Shown here one piece after another: positions 1 through 10,019 of a DNA stretch of 21,000 bases (its first letter is position 1; every line of letters begins with the position of its first letter). The notes under the pieces were generated by a model. The model ran no database searches and had not been told where the DNA came from. It saw only the letters and a list, made by a program, of their open reading frames with translations. The DNA comes from Prorocentrum cordatum (lineage: Eukaryota; Sar; Dinophyceae; Prorocentrales; Prorocentraceae): assembly GCA_963575745.1 (NCBI GenBank), contig CAUYUJ010000704.1:81501-102500 (forward strand), given 5' to 3'. A program made the position numbers and the translations under genes.

Positions 1-1010
1 TATTTCTGGGTGTAATGGTAGGTGGTGGCTGGAGAACGAAAATATCAACCTCATCCCACCATTGTCGATGCCCGGCCGTCTCGTGCCCAGCACTGGCTGC
101 GTGCGTGACATAAACTCTCTCATTCCCTTGGAAGATCAACGCTCTGCATAACAAGAACCGCACATAAGGAAGTAGTACCCTGACATGGGACTTCGAAAAT
201 GACTTGGGTCCCCGAGGTCCGTCATAAAATACTGCGCACCAAACAGCAGCCTAACTTTCCCGTGGGACGTCGCCACCTTCAACTCTAGATTGTACATCCG
301 AATCGCCTTGGCTGGCTTGTCGGCGCTCTCGGCTACCGGCTTTTGGCGCACCGGCGGAGCCCATGGCAATCACCTCCAGGGTCTGCGTTGACATCCGCTG
401 TGGACGGGTCGCGCAGGAAAGCCTACGTCAATCTTTCGCTGTACCTCAATTTTTTGATGATTGCGTGAGGAAAATCGTCGTGCGATTGAACGCGCACGCT
501 CCTAGCAATCACATCGCACAGCTGTTTCCAATGTTTCCCTCATGCCCTCCCGTGTGTGTCAGGCTGAATGGCCGCATTGACTTTACGGCCGCGTACGTGT
601 GCGGAGTGATGTCGGCGAGGCCGTCTCATAGAGAAAGGCCCAATGCAGTTTACATCATGGCAGGGAGGCAATCGAAGATGATCTCCACGGGTAAATGCCA
701 AGGTGCATGGGGGAAGTACATGATCGTCCACAACAGCTTGCAGTCTCCGTCGTGACGGTGATGTCCGACTTACCGTTGTCGAAAGAGACGCAACCATCAA
801 TCTACGAGCTGAAAAAACCTTCGAACTTGCTGGAGTCAGTACCGTTCCAACCGATATGTGTGTTCGTGTAGGCATGCACAATAACGCGCGCGTGTTTATC
901 CATCTGATGCATAATTGCGCCTTTGTCGTTGCCACACATCCGCCTGCTCTTGTGTTCTCACGCCGCCCATCGGTCGCCGCTGATTTCCTTTTGATTGACG
1001 CCTTGACCAA
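1..1010. other. unique sequence, no recognisable gene
   Basis: This stretch has ordinary, non-repetitive composition, unlike the next 2.6 kb. It holds three open frames: minus 136-369 (77 codons, from a start inside ATGCCATGGGCTCC read on the minus strand), plus 363-755 (130 codons) and minus 540-1010 (156 codons). The last two overlap on opposite strands, so they cannot both be coding. The minus 136-369 product has a fairly protein-like middle (KAIRMYNLELKVATSHG) but no domain I recognise. Dinoflagellate genes are often split into short exons, so exons of an unknown minus-strand gene are possible. That is inference only. Confidence 0.3.
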
Positions 1011-1370
1011 TTTATGCTCGCCGCCGCCGTTTGCTTGTCCTCCTCCTCCTCCTGCTTCTCCTCCTCCTGCTCCTGCTCCTGCTCCTCCTCCTGCTCCTGC
1101 TCCTCCTCCTCCTCCCCCTCCTCCTCCTCCTCAGCCTCCCCCTCCCCGGTGCGTCCTGCCGCTCCTAATCCCTCCTCCCCGCTACCTCTCCTCCCCGATG
1201 CCTCCTCCTTCCCGAGGCCTTCTCCTCCTCTTCCTCCTCCTCTGCCTCCCCCTCCTCACCGAAACCTCCCCCTCCCCCTCCTCCTCCTCCTCCCTCTCCC
1301 CCTCCTCCTCCTCCTCTTCCTCCTCCTCCTCCTCCTCCCCCGATCCCGCCTCCTCTCGCAGCGGACAGCA
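1011..1370. repeat. CCT/CTC polypyrimidine trinucleotide tract
   Basis: The plus strand is nearly pure pyrimidine here, built from CTC, CCT and CTG triplets with short interruptions (for example near 1148-1165 and 1196-1220). All three frames of both strands stay open and give Pro-, Leu-, Ser- or Arg/Glu-rich homopolymer translations, as expected of a repeat and not of a gene. It is complementary in composition to the purine tract at 2520-3375. Confidence 0.85.
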
Positions 1371-1585
1371 GTGCTGCGGCCGGTTCCTGGCCGGGCGCGG
1401 CCTCGGGGGGCCCACGCTGGGCCCCCGGGGTGCTCCGAGCACGCCTCGGGGGAAGGGGCCCCCCTCGCCTCTGCCCCGGCGCCTCCCGCCGCCCTCCGGC
1501 CCGCCGCGCCGCCTTCTGCAGGCTCTTCACGCCCCCCTGGCACCACACCAGGCGCTCTCCCTGCACCTCCGCGCGCGCGCGCGGC
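1371..1585. other. GC-rich spacer inside the low-complexity block
   Basis: A GC-rich, less repetitive interlude between the CCT and GTC tracts. It includes the near-palindrome GGGCCCACGCTGGGCCC at about 1408-1424 and a GCGCGCGCGCG run near 1570. Open frames continue through it in several registers, but none has recognisable content. Confidence 0.4.
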
Positions 1586-1692
1586 CGCCGCCGTCGTCGT
1601 CGCCGCCGCCCTCGTCGTCGCCGTCGTCGTCGTCGTCGTCGAGTTTGAGTTCGGGGTCGTGGTCGTGGTCGTGGTCGAAGCCGTGGTCGTGA

Positions 1693-1738
<46 letters not shown>

Positions 1739-1815
1739 TGTGGTCGTCGCCGTCGTGGTCGTCGTCGTCGTGGTCGCGATCGTCGTCGTTGTCCTGGTCG
1801 TCGTGGTCGGGGTCG
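1586..1815. repeat. GTC/CGT trinucleotide tract
   Basis: Runs of GTC on the plus strand, with GTG and GCC variants; the longest uninterrupted run is at about 1692-1738. Translations in all frames are Val, Ser or Arg homopolymers (Thr, Asp or Arg on the other strand), so I do not call a gene. Confidence 0.85.
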
Positions 1816-1939
1816 TTGTGCTGAAGGGGGAAGAGGTCGCAAAGGAGGAGAAAGAGGAGGGTGAGGAGAAAGAAATGGCAGAAAGTGGAGGATACAGATA
1901 ATGATGAGAAGGAGGAGGAGAAGGGGGGGGATACGGCAG

Positions 1940-2328
1940 AACGGTGCAGAGGATGACGACGACGATGATGTTGTTGTTGATGATGACGATGATGGTGGTG
2001 ATGATGATGCTGATGAAGGGGATAATGATGATGATGATGACGATGCTGATGCTGCTGATGATGCTGCTGCTGATGATGATGGTGCTGACGGTGATGCTGA
2101 TGCTTGTATTTATGGTAACGAGGGTGGTGGTGATGATGATGACGATGATGATGGTGGTGCTGTTGATGATGAAGATCGTGCTGGTGATGCTGGTGATGAT
2201 GGCGAGGATGTTGATGCTGCTGATGATGATGATGATGGTGCTGCTGATGATGACGATGTTGTTGATGATGATGGTGATGCCGATGCTGATGCTGCTGATG
2301 ATGATCATGCTGATGCTGATGCTGATGC

Positions 2329-2371
<43 letters not shown>

Positions 2372-2520
2372 AATGATGATGATAATGCTGATGCAGCTGC
2401 TGCTGATGACGCTGATTATGATGATGATGACGATGACGATGATGATGCTGCTGATGATGCTGAGGATGATGAGGATGATGCTAGTAATGATGATGATGCT
2501 GCTGATGATGATGACGACGA
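1940..2520. repeat. GAT/GAC/GCT trinucleotide tract
   Basis: Almost uninterrupted GAT triplets with GCT, GAC, GGT and GTT variants. The plus frame 1901-2542 reads as a 213-residue Asp/Ala-rich chain, but the other frames are equally open and give Met/Leu- or Ile/Ser/Thr-rich chains. This is a microsatellite effect, not evidence of a gene. The longest pure GAT run is near 2329-2370. Confidence 0.85.
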
Positions 2521-2890
2521 CGAAGGAGGAGGAGGAACATGATCAGGAGCAGGAGGAGCAGGAGGAGCAGGTGGAGGAGGAAAATGAGGAAGATGAGAGG
2601 GAGGAGGAGGAGGAGGAGGAGGAGGAGGAGGAGGAGGAGGAAGGAGGAGGAGGAGGAGGAGGAGGAGGAAGGAGGGCGGGGAGGAGGAGGAGGAGGAGGA
2701 GGAGGAGGAGGAGGAGGAGGAGGAGGAGGAGGAGCAGGAGAGGAGGAGAGGAGGAGCAGGAGGAGGGAGGAGGAGGTGGAGGAGGAGGGGAGGCTATGCT
2801 GGGACGACCCTTGCAGCAAGGAGGAGGAGGAGGAGGAGGAGGAAAAGGATGATGAGGAGGAGGAAGAGGAGGAGGGGGATGAGGTGGAGG
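2520..2890. repeat. GGA/GAG polypurine tract, part 1
   Basis: The plus strand is nearly pure purine (GGA triplets), broken by occasional GCA or GTG and by a short non-repeat island near 2793-2818 (TATGCTGGGACGACCC). Long homopurine-homopyrimidine tracts of this kind can adopt triplex (H-DNA) structure. All frames are open, so none is informative. Confidence 0.85.
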
Positions 2891-2891
2891 A

Positions 2892-3026
2892 GGAGGTTGA
2901 GGAACAGGAGGAACTGGGAGGGAGATGATGGGAAGCATGGGAAAGAACGGGGAGAAGGAAGAGTGGGGATGAGAAATGGGGGGGAATACCCTCGAGCCTC
3001 TTCTCGCCCCACGCTCCCGCCCCCCC
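2892..3026. repeat. diverged duplication, copy 1
   Basis: Begins GAGGTTGAGGAACAGGAGGA, passes through GGGAAGCATGGGAA, and ends near ACCCTCGAGCCTCTTCTCGC followed by a C run. The same ordered landmarks recur about 350 bp downstream at 3241-3420. The unit is flanked by and embedded in GGA repeats. On the minus strand both copies encode related Pro-rich peptides in the same open frame. Confidence 0.6.
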
Positions 3027-3240
3027 AAGTCAGAGGAGGAGGAGGATGAGGAGGAGGAGGAGGAGCAGGAGGAGGAGAACCACGAGGAGGAGGAGGAGGA
3101 GGAGAGGAGGAGGAGGAGGAGGAGGAGGAGGGGAGGAGGAAGGAAGGGGAGGTGGAGGTGGAGGACGAGGAGGAGGAGGAGGAGGAGAGGAGGAGGAGGA
3201 GGGGGAGGTGGAGGAGGAGGAGGAGGAGGAGGAGGAGGAG
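3027..3240. repeat. GGA/GAG polypurine tract, part 2
   Basis: A continuation of the GGA triplet repeat between the two duplication copies, with a GGTGGAGGTGGAGG sub-block near 3150-3165. Confidence 0.8.
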
Positions 3241-3420
3241 GAGGTTGTGGAACAGGAGGACGTGGGAGGGAGAGGACGAGCAGCATGGGGAAGCACGGGA
3301 AGGAGGAGCGCGAGCGGGCCGGGAGGAGGGACTGCGCGGGGGAGGAGGGGGCGAGGACGAGAGAGAGGGGGGAGGCAGACCCTCGGGCCCCTTGTCGCCC
3401 CCCCCTCCCCGCCCCCCCCC
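3241..3420. repeat. diverged duplication, copy 2
   Basis: Begins GAGGTTGTGGAACAGGAGGA, has AGCAGCATGGGGAAGCACGG in the middle, and ends near ACCCTCGGGCCCCTTGTCGC before a long C run. It matches copy 1 (2892-3026) landmark for landmark but is longer, because of extra purine-rich sequence between the middle and the end. Confidence 0.6.
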
Positions 3421-3660
3421 CCACCTCCCCGCGCAAGCCTCCTCGTCCTCCTCCTTCGCCACACGCGCCAGGCAATTCGCCCTCTGTCCTCATCTTCCGC
3501 CCTCGTACCTGCCCTCTCTCCTCCTCTCTCCTCCTCTTTTCCTCCTCTTTCCCTCCTCTTTCCCTCCTCTTTTCCTCCTCATTTCCCCCTCTTCCCCCCT
3601 CTTTCGCCCTCACCTGCCTTCTTGCCTCCTCTTTCGCCCTCTTACCTGCCCTCTTTCGCC
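3421..3660. repeat. CCT/CTTT polypyrimidine tract
   Basis: Pyrimidine-rich plus strand with a repeating TCCTCTTTCCC pattern (3530-3610). It switches strand relative to the purine tract that ends near 3375, so the two arms are partly complementary and could fold back on each other. Confidence 0.7.
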
Positions 3661-5084
3661 ACTTCACTGGGCATCATTGCAAAATGCGAAAACGATGGAT
3701 TCGTTGACGACGAGACGTTCATGACTTTCGGTGTGACCTGTTTGTGCCCGAACTTCGGTATCTGCGTCAAAACTGAGCTGTCCCTGTAATGAAAGCGCAT
3801 TCCGTCGGAAAACAAACCCAAAAACATTGTAATTTCCGTTGTGCATTTTTGGAATTTATCGTGCAAGACCCGGTGGCTCAAACCGCCTGACTTGCCGATT
3901 TCTGCAAGCAGAGGGACATTCTCACCGACTGCTTCGGCCATGCACGTAATATTGCTGAAACCTACTTCGATGACGCTTTGATCGATGCCACGCGGGGCGG
4001 GTGCACATACGCACATAAACGCGCAAGTAGAATATATGCATCGACGACGGGTCATGAATAGTGACAGCAACACAAATGAATGCCCCTGTCTGTAACTTCG
4101 TGCAGGAAAGAGTCGGCCACATACGACGACATCCTCCGACCTTCCGCCCGCCATCTTCGTCGGGATCGTCATTGGCGGACTGCGCTGGTTGGTGCTGGCA
4201 AAGGACGCATGTCCTAACGTTTCCATGGAGAAACCCAACGGAATAAACTACATCATGAACCGCGTAGGCGGTATTCAGATCGATAGTTGAAAATTCGATC
4301 ACTGCGGATTGCAATCGCCAGCATGTCCAGCAGAGGCAGTAACAATGTAGAACAAGTATTCTCTCGTAAGCTAAATAATTTCTTATGCACAATTTCGGGA
4401 TCCTGTTCACGTATGCCTGGGGCTTGGAGAGAATCCGGCCCGAGGCAATCTTTTGAACAACATCCCCAAACTTGTCTGACAAATTAGGAGGCGCAGTGAG
4501 GATCTGGCCATGTTGGAAGTACGCAAACGCATTTCCCGACTTCTGTTTAAGCACACGTGGCGGAATGTTGCATTTTAGGGTCCCGTTTTGTTTCTCTCCT
4601 TGCCACTGGCAGTTATCAAGCATGTGTGGTCTACATCTCAGCAGTGTAAAGGGTGATGGGGGGGGGGCAGGGTTTGTCCGGCCCCAGTCTTTGAGCGTCC
4701 TCCAAAGATCGCTATGCATTCTGAGCTCAATTTATGGCAAACGAGCTGTTTGACCATGCGCGCATGGGCGCGAGGGCGCACACAGCAGCAGCACTTCCCC
4801 TCTACAGCCGCTTGCCTCCAAGGCCTCACAGGAGGCCGTGCATGCAGCAGCGGGCACTTCTGCGTTGAGCCCAGGAGACCAATCATTGAGCCGCCCTGCC
4901 CTCCTCCACAGCTTCGAAACTTCCCCCCCCCCCCGCCCCCCTGGGAGGTGCTCGGGTGGCCCGCTGGGTGTTTGTGTGGCCCGGAGTGCTCCGAAGTCTG
5001 TAAGTCGTCGAGGACGGCAGATGGGGGGGGATCCGGCTGCAGGCAGAGGCCCAGACACACCCCACACGCCGACAAAGCGCCTAT
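3661..5084. other. unique sequence with unidentified minus-strand ORFs
   Basis: The composition returns to normal. The minus strand holds two long overlapping open frames: 3642-4238 (198 codons) and 3922-4719 (265 codons). Segments of each look protein-like, for example LTAPPNLSDKFGDVVQKIA in the second and LSHRVLHDKFQKCTTEI in the first. I recognise no domain, and they overlap in different frames, so at most parts are coding. A spliced gene using pieces of both frames is possible, but I could not fix splice sites. 4656-4670 contains a G run and 4921-4946 contains C runs. Several short plus and minus frames at 4700-5100 overlap one another in GC-rich DNA and are probably chance. Confidence 0.3.
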
Positions 5085-5160
5085 GACGAGCCTCTTGGGC
5101 CTCTGACGAGCTTCTTGGGGCCTCTGACGAGCTTCTTGGGGCCTCTGAAGAGCTTCAAGG
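5085..5160. repeat. 21-bp minisatellite (about 3.5 copies)
   Basis: Units start GACGAG at 5085, 5105 and 5126, with GAAGAG at 5147, each followed by CTTCTTGGGGCCTCT or a close variant. The spacing is 20, 21 and 21 bp. The CTTGGGGCC core is shared with the degenerate arrays at 5695-5795, 9273-9440 and 10020-10215. Confidence 0.85.
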
Positions 5161-5339
5161 GGAGAGGATGAGTGTGATGGTGACGAGAAGAAGAGGAGGG
5201 GAGGATTATCGTGACGGGGAGGGTTAGGGTGAAAATGATGATGACGGGTCTGCTCATGAGGACGAATGCGATTGTGACCCAGCTACTTACAGCAAGTCAG
5301 CTACCGTGCCAGTCTAGCATTCCAGGTGGCGGCTGCTTA

Positions 5340-5640
5340 ATCGATGGTGATGATGGTGATGATGAGGATGAGGATGATGATTTTGATGGTGGTTCTGTTG
5401 ATGGTGACGACGGTGTGGATCGTGACGGTACTGATGATGCTGCTGCTGATGGCGAAGAGGAGGAGGAGGAGGAGGAGGAGGAGGAGGAGGAGGAGGAGGA
5501 GGAGGAGGAGGAGAGGAAGAAAGAGGAGGAGAAGAAGAAGGAAAGGGACGAAGATGAGGTGGGGGAGGAGGAGGTGGAGGAGGAGGAGGAGGTGGAGGAG
5601 GAGGAGGAGGAGGTGGAAGAGACGGAGGAGGCGGAAAAGA
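5340..5640. repeat. GAT then GGA trinucleotide tract
   Basis: A GAT-rich half (5345-5450) passes directly into a GGA/GAG half (5455-5635). This is the same order of repeat types as at 1940-2890. The unit could be a smaller relative of that block or an independent expansion. Acidic or Arg-rich translations are repeat artefacts. Confidence 0.85.
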
Positions 5641-5694
5641 ATCGTCACATCTGACACCTTTCACCTTCACTTCTCGGCCAGACCTCATGGACCT

Positions 5695-5800
5695 TAATTT
5701 TGGCTGTCTTGGGCCGTTTCGGGGCCCTCTTGGGCCGTCATGGGGCTCTCTTGGGGCCCTCGCGGCTGTCTGGGGGGTCTCTTGGGGCCGTCGTGAACTG
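5695..5800 (+). repeat. degenerate ~21-nt CTTGGGCC family, forward
   Basis: TCTTGGGCCG recurs at 21-nt and longer spacing (TCTTGGGCCGTTTCGGGGCCC, then a TCATGGGGC variant, then TCTTGGGGCCC, then TCTTGGGGCCGTCGTG). It lies directly before the ACT trinucleotide block. Related sequence appears in reverse orientation directly after the second block (9273-9440). Confidence 0.55.
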
Positions 5801-6413
<613 letters not shown>

Positions 6414-6448
6414 GTACTAAGGCTAAACGTAGTCTGTGTTACCAGGTT
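6414..6448 (+). repeat. inverted repeat arm, left
   Basis: A 35-nt segment starting GTACTAAGGCTAAACG and ending GTTACCAGGTT. It matches the reverse complement of 7826-7860 at 28 of 35 positions by hand alignment. It marks the junction between ACT block 1 and the interior that carries the 71-bp satellite. Confidence 0.65.
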
Positions 6449-6464
6449 TGAATCAATGGTAAAG

Positions 6465-6490
6465 GGTATGGGTTCGGGTTCGGGTTCGGG
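6465..6490 (+). repeat. short GGGTTC hexamer run
   Basis: GGGTTCGGGTTCGGGTTCGG, about three units, lies between the inverted repeat arm and the 71-bp satellite. It is too short and of the wrong unit to call telomeric. Confidence 0.6.
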
Positions 6491-6529
6491 AACGACGCCA
6501 GCAAACAAATAAATCATACTCTTAGTCAG

Positions 6530-7363
6530 CATGTTTCCGACTGAAATCATTTTCAAAACCAAATACATTGTTAATAATCCAATGGGACTCGACCACTTCC
6601 TATTGAAATCCGATTCCAAAACACATAGATGATTAAGACATTCCTCTGGAGGCTGGGACTCGACCATTTCATATTGAAATCGGATTCGAAAGCACATATA
6701 TCATTGCGGAATTCCTCTGGAAGCTAGGACTCGACCATTTCCTATTGAATTCCTATTCAAAAACAAATAGATTATTGAGGAATTCCTCTGGAGGCTGGGA
6801 CTCGACCATTTCATATTGAATTCCTTTTCAAAAACGAATAGATTATTAAGGAATTCCTCTGGAGGCTGGGACTCGACCATTTCCTATTGAAATCCTATTC
6901 CGATGCAAATAAACTATTAAGAAATATCATTGGAGGCTGGGACTCGACCATTTCCTTTGAAATCCTATTCCAAACCACATCGATTATTAAGGAATTCCTC
7001 TGGAGGCTGGGACTCGAGCGTTTCCTATTGAATTCCCATTCAAAAACAAATCAAGTATTAAGGAATTCCTCTGGAGGCTGGGACTCGACCATTTCCTATT
7101 GAAATCCTATTCCAAAGCAAATAGATTATTAAGGAATTCCTCTGGAGGCTGGGGCTCGACCATTTCCTATTGAATTCCTACTCAAAATCAGATAGATTAT
7201 TAAGGAATTCCTCTGGATGCTGGGACTCGACCCTTTCCTATTGAATTCCCATTCAAAAGCAAATAGATTATTATGGAATTCCTCTGGCGGCTGGGACTCG
7301 GCCCTTTCCTATTGAATTCCTATTCAAAAACAAATAGATTATTAAGGGATTCCTCTGGAGGCT
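6530..7363. repeat. 71-bp tandem satellite, about 11 monomers
   Basis: The landmark CTCTGG (or its variant) falls at 6644, 6715, 6786, 6857, 6928, 6998, 7069, 7140, 7211, 7282 and 7353, so the period is 71 bp with one 70-bp step. Each monomer reads roughly GGACTCGACCATTTCCTATT, then a variable part, then AATAGATTATTAAGGAATTC. Two subtypes alternate irregularly: one with GAAATCCTATTCCAAA and one with GAATTCCTATTCAAAAAC. The first copy (from about 6530) is partial and degenerate. The period is not a multiple of three, so open frames across it rotate and are not evidence of coding. Confidence 0.95.
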
Positions 7364-7365
7364 GC

Positions 7366-7625
7366 GACGGCGGCGGCGACGACGACGACGACGACGACCG
7401 TCCTCGTCCCAAGCCTCATCCACCCTGTCCTCGTCCTCCTCATCCACCCTGTCCTCGTCTTCCTCATCCCCCCTGTCCTCGTCCTCCTCATCCTCGTCCT
7501 CCGCATCGTCGTCTTCGTCATCCTCGTCCTCCCCACCCTCATCGTCCTCCTCCTCCTCATCATCATCAGCATCCTCGTCCACCTCATCTTCATCATCATC
7601 ATCATCGTCATCATCATCGCAGGAA
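7366..7625. repeat. GAC then CCTCAT/CGTCCT mixed tract with 24-bp minisatellite
   Basis: The last satellite monomer passes without a gap into GGCGGCGACGACGACG. A pyrimidine-rich part follows, with a 24-bp unit (CTCATCCACCCTGTCCTCGT) starting at 7415, 7439 and 7463 and a partial copy near 7487. The tract ends in CATCAT and CATCGT runs. The minus frame here is acidic (Asp/Glu-rich), a repeat effect. Confidence 0.8.
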
Positions 7626-7825
7626 CCCTGGGAGATCCTAAGGAACCGACGCAGTCCCCAATAAACCACGATGCACCCTGAGAAGTCTTGGAGAGTATCT
7701 ACGAATCCGAAGGAATCCATTGAGATCTCGTGGAATCTTGGGACATCCAAAACAATTCCGGAGGAATGTCAATGAACCCTGTCAAACCCATAGGAAATAC
7801 AATGGAATCCTGGGGGGGTCCTCAG
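7626..7825. other. degenerate GGAATCC-containing spacer
   Basis: Not simple repeat, but GGAATC and related words (GGAATCCATTG, GGAATCTTGGG, GGAATCCTGGG) recur at roughly 20-25 nt spacing, or at multiples of it. This suggests an eroded short tandem array. No gene is seen. Confidence 0.4.
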
Positions 7826-7860
7826 AATCCGGTAACATAGGCCACGTTTTGCCCTAGTAC
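7826..7860 (-). repeat. inverted repeat arm, right
   Basis: The reverse complement, starting GTACTAGGGCAAAACG and ending GTTACCGGATT, matches 6414-6448 with 7 mismatches in 35. It sits at the start of TAC block 2, mirroring the left arm at the end of block 1. Confidence 0.65.
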
Positions 7861-7862
7861 TA

Positions 7863-7894
<32 letters not shown>

Positions 7895-7925
7895 ACTACT
7901 ACTACTACTACTACTACTACTAGTA

Positions 7926-7957
<32 letters not shown>

Positions 7958-8085
7958 ACTACTGCTACTACAATCACGACTACTACTACTACTACTACTG
8001 CTACTACTACTACTACTACTACTACTACTGGTACTACTACTATTACTACTACTACTACTGTCACTACTACTGTTACTACTACTGT

Positions 8086-8130
<45 letters not shown>

Positions 8131-8171
8131 GGAGGCAACTACTACTCCCATTACTGCTGCTACTTCTACTT

Positions 8172-8216
<45 letters not shown>

Positions 8217-8241
8217 GTACTACTACTACGACTACTACCAT

Positions 8242-8272
<31 letters not shown>

Positions 8273-8427
8273 GCTATTACTAATGCTGTTATTCTTTGAT
8301 TGTACTACTACTACTACTACTTCTTCTACTACTACTACTACTACTAGTACTACTACTACGACGACTGCTACTAGTACTAGTACTAATCCTACGACTACGA
8401 CTACGACTACGACTCCGACTACTACTG

Positions 8428-8470
<43 letters not shown>

Positions 8471-8621
8471 GACTACTACGACTACTACTCCTACTACTAC
8501 TACTACTCCCACTACTACGACTATTACTACGACTACTGCTACGATTACTCCTGCTACTACTACTACTACTACTACTGCTACTACTACTACGACAACTACT
8601 ACGGCGACGACGACGACTACG

Positions 8622-8710
<89 letters not shown>

Positions 8711-8713
<3 letters not shown>

Positions 8714-8829
8714 CTACCACCTACTACCTACTACCTACTACCTACTACCTACTACCTACTACCTACTGCCTACTGCCTACTGCCTACTATCTACTACCTA
8801 CTACCTACTACCTACTACCTACCTACTAC
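8711..8829. repeat. CTACCTA heptamer array 1
   Basis: Within the TAC block the period changes from 3 to 7: CTACCTA units with GCCTACT variants around 8765-8785. The heptamer equals two triplets plus one base and probably arose from the triplet array. Confidence 0.85.
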
Positions 8830-9030
8830 TACTACAACTACTACTACGACTACTACGACTACTACGACTACAACTACTACAACTACTAACACTACTACTA
8901 AAACTACTACTACTACTACTACTACTACTGCCACTACTACTGCTACTGCTACTGCTACTGCTACTGCTGCTGCTACTACTACTACTACTTCTTCTTCTAC
9001 TACTACTACTACTAGTACTACTACTACTAC

Positions 9031-9109
9031 TACCTCTACCTACTACCTACTACCTACTACCTGCTACCTGCTACCTACTACCTACTACCTACTACCTACT
9101 ACCTACTGC

Positions 9110-9113
<4 letters not shown>
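9031..9113. repeat. CTACCTA heptamer array 2
   Basis: A second run of the CTACCTA heptamer, including CTGCTAC variants near 9060-9073, after which the sequence reverts to pure TAC triplets. Confidence 0.85.
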
Positions 9114-9150
<37 letters not shown>

Positions 9151-9157
9151 GCTACTG

Positions 9158-9206
<49 letters not shown>

Positions 9207-9232
9207 GACTACTACTACTACTACTGCTGCTG

Positions 9233-9272
<40 letters not shown>

Positions 9273-9440
9273 GGAGGGCCTCCAAGATGGCCTCAGAGGC
9301 GCCCACGCCGGGCCCAAGAGACAGTTGGCCCCACGACGGTTCCGAAGGCCTTCAAGACGCCTTAAGATGGCTCCAAGACTGTCCAAGAGGCGTTTCAGAC
9401 GCGCCAGGCGCCCTTTGAGAGACCTCCTCAGAGGGCCCCG
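9273..9440 (-). repeat. degenerate ~21-nt family, reverse orientation
   Basis: GGGCCCAAGAGACAG, CTCCAAGACTGTCCAAGAGG and similar words recur at about 20-22 nt. On the minus strand they read CTCTTGG, like the forward copy at 5695-5800. The segment directly follows TAC block 2. Confidence 0.55.
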
Positions 9441-9867
9441 AAACACAACAATCAATAATTCTCGATGTTCGTATATCTGCATATTCTATTACCTTATTAT
9501 TCAATCTATTACGTTATAGTATATTCTGTGCTGTTTCATTATACCATATCATCTCTATTCTCTTCTATGCTATGTTGTTCTGTTCGTTGCTGTTATATGA
9601 CATGATTTTCTATTGTAATCTCTTATGGCATGTAATTTTCTATTTGCTTACAGACTGTTCTATTCCATTAAATTCTACTATTATTTCAATTTTATTGTAC
9701 TACGTGCGGTTCCATTATTTGTTATTCTCTTATATTCTATTCTTTTATATTCTACTCTCTCATGTTCAGCTTTCGCATATGATATACTAATCGATTCTAC
9801 CCTATTCTAGAACAGTACCATCTACTATGACTCATGGTTCTATATCATAGTGCATGTGTACATATAT

Positions 9868-9919
<52 letters not shown>

Positions 9920-10010
9920 AGGATTCTATTAAACTGAACTATAATATACCTTAACGTATTACACTCTAATCTAGTATAATGAATGTTATGGTGATACAAT
10001 TATATACACA
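9441..10010. other. AT-rich island with (CA)n(TA)n microsatellite
   Basis: A sharp change to AT-rich DNA dominated by TTCTAT, TATTCT and similar words, with short frames rich in Tyr, Leu, Phe and Ile that I do not believe are genes. At 9868-9915 it contains an AC run followed by about 18 TA units. No promoter or gene can be supported. Its borders with the GC-rich ~21-nt family on both sides are abrupt. Confidence 0.75.
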
Positions 10011-10019
10011 ATAGTCTCG

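Larger units (their letters stand above)
7855..9272. repeat. ACT/TAC trinucleotide block 2
   Basis: About 1.4 kb of TAC triplets with GCT, CGA and TTC variants; the longest uninterrupted run is near 8620-8714. Two sections switch to a heptamer (8711-8829 and 9031-9113). The part at 8280-8570 parallels block 1 in the same orientation (TATTCTTTGATTGTACTAC, TAGTACTAGTACTAATCC, CGACTCCGACTACTACT). All frames are homopolymeric. Confidence 0.92.

Noticed and set aside
1901-2542. Asp-rich 213-codon plus frame and many other long frames in trinucleotide tracts
   Set aside because: Every frame of a stop-free triplet repeat is open; the translations are homopolymers in all registers and carry no coding signal.
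6440-6455. AGGTTTGAATC as a tRNA B box (SINE or tRNA gene)
   Set aside because: No A box at suitable distance, and no foldable acceptor or anticodon arms.
6465-6490. GGGTTC run as telomeric repeat
   Set aside because: Only three units, a hexamer unlike the TTTAGGG type expected, and an internal position.
6530-7363. 71-bp array as a CRISPR
   Set aside because: The whole monomer is conserved with no unique spacers, and the context is eukaryotic.
6414-7860. The 35-nt inverted repeats as terminal repeats of a DNA transposon
   Set aside because: No transposase, no target duplication and only about 80% identity; kept as a structural finding only.
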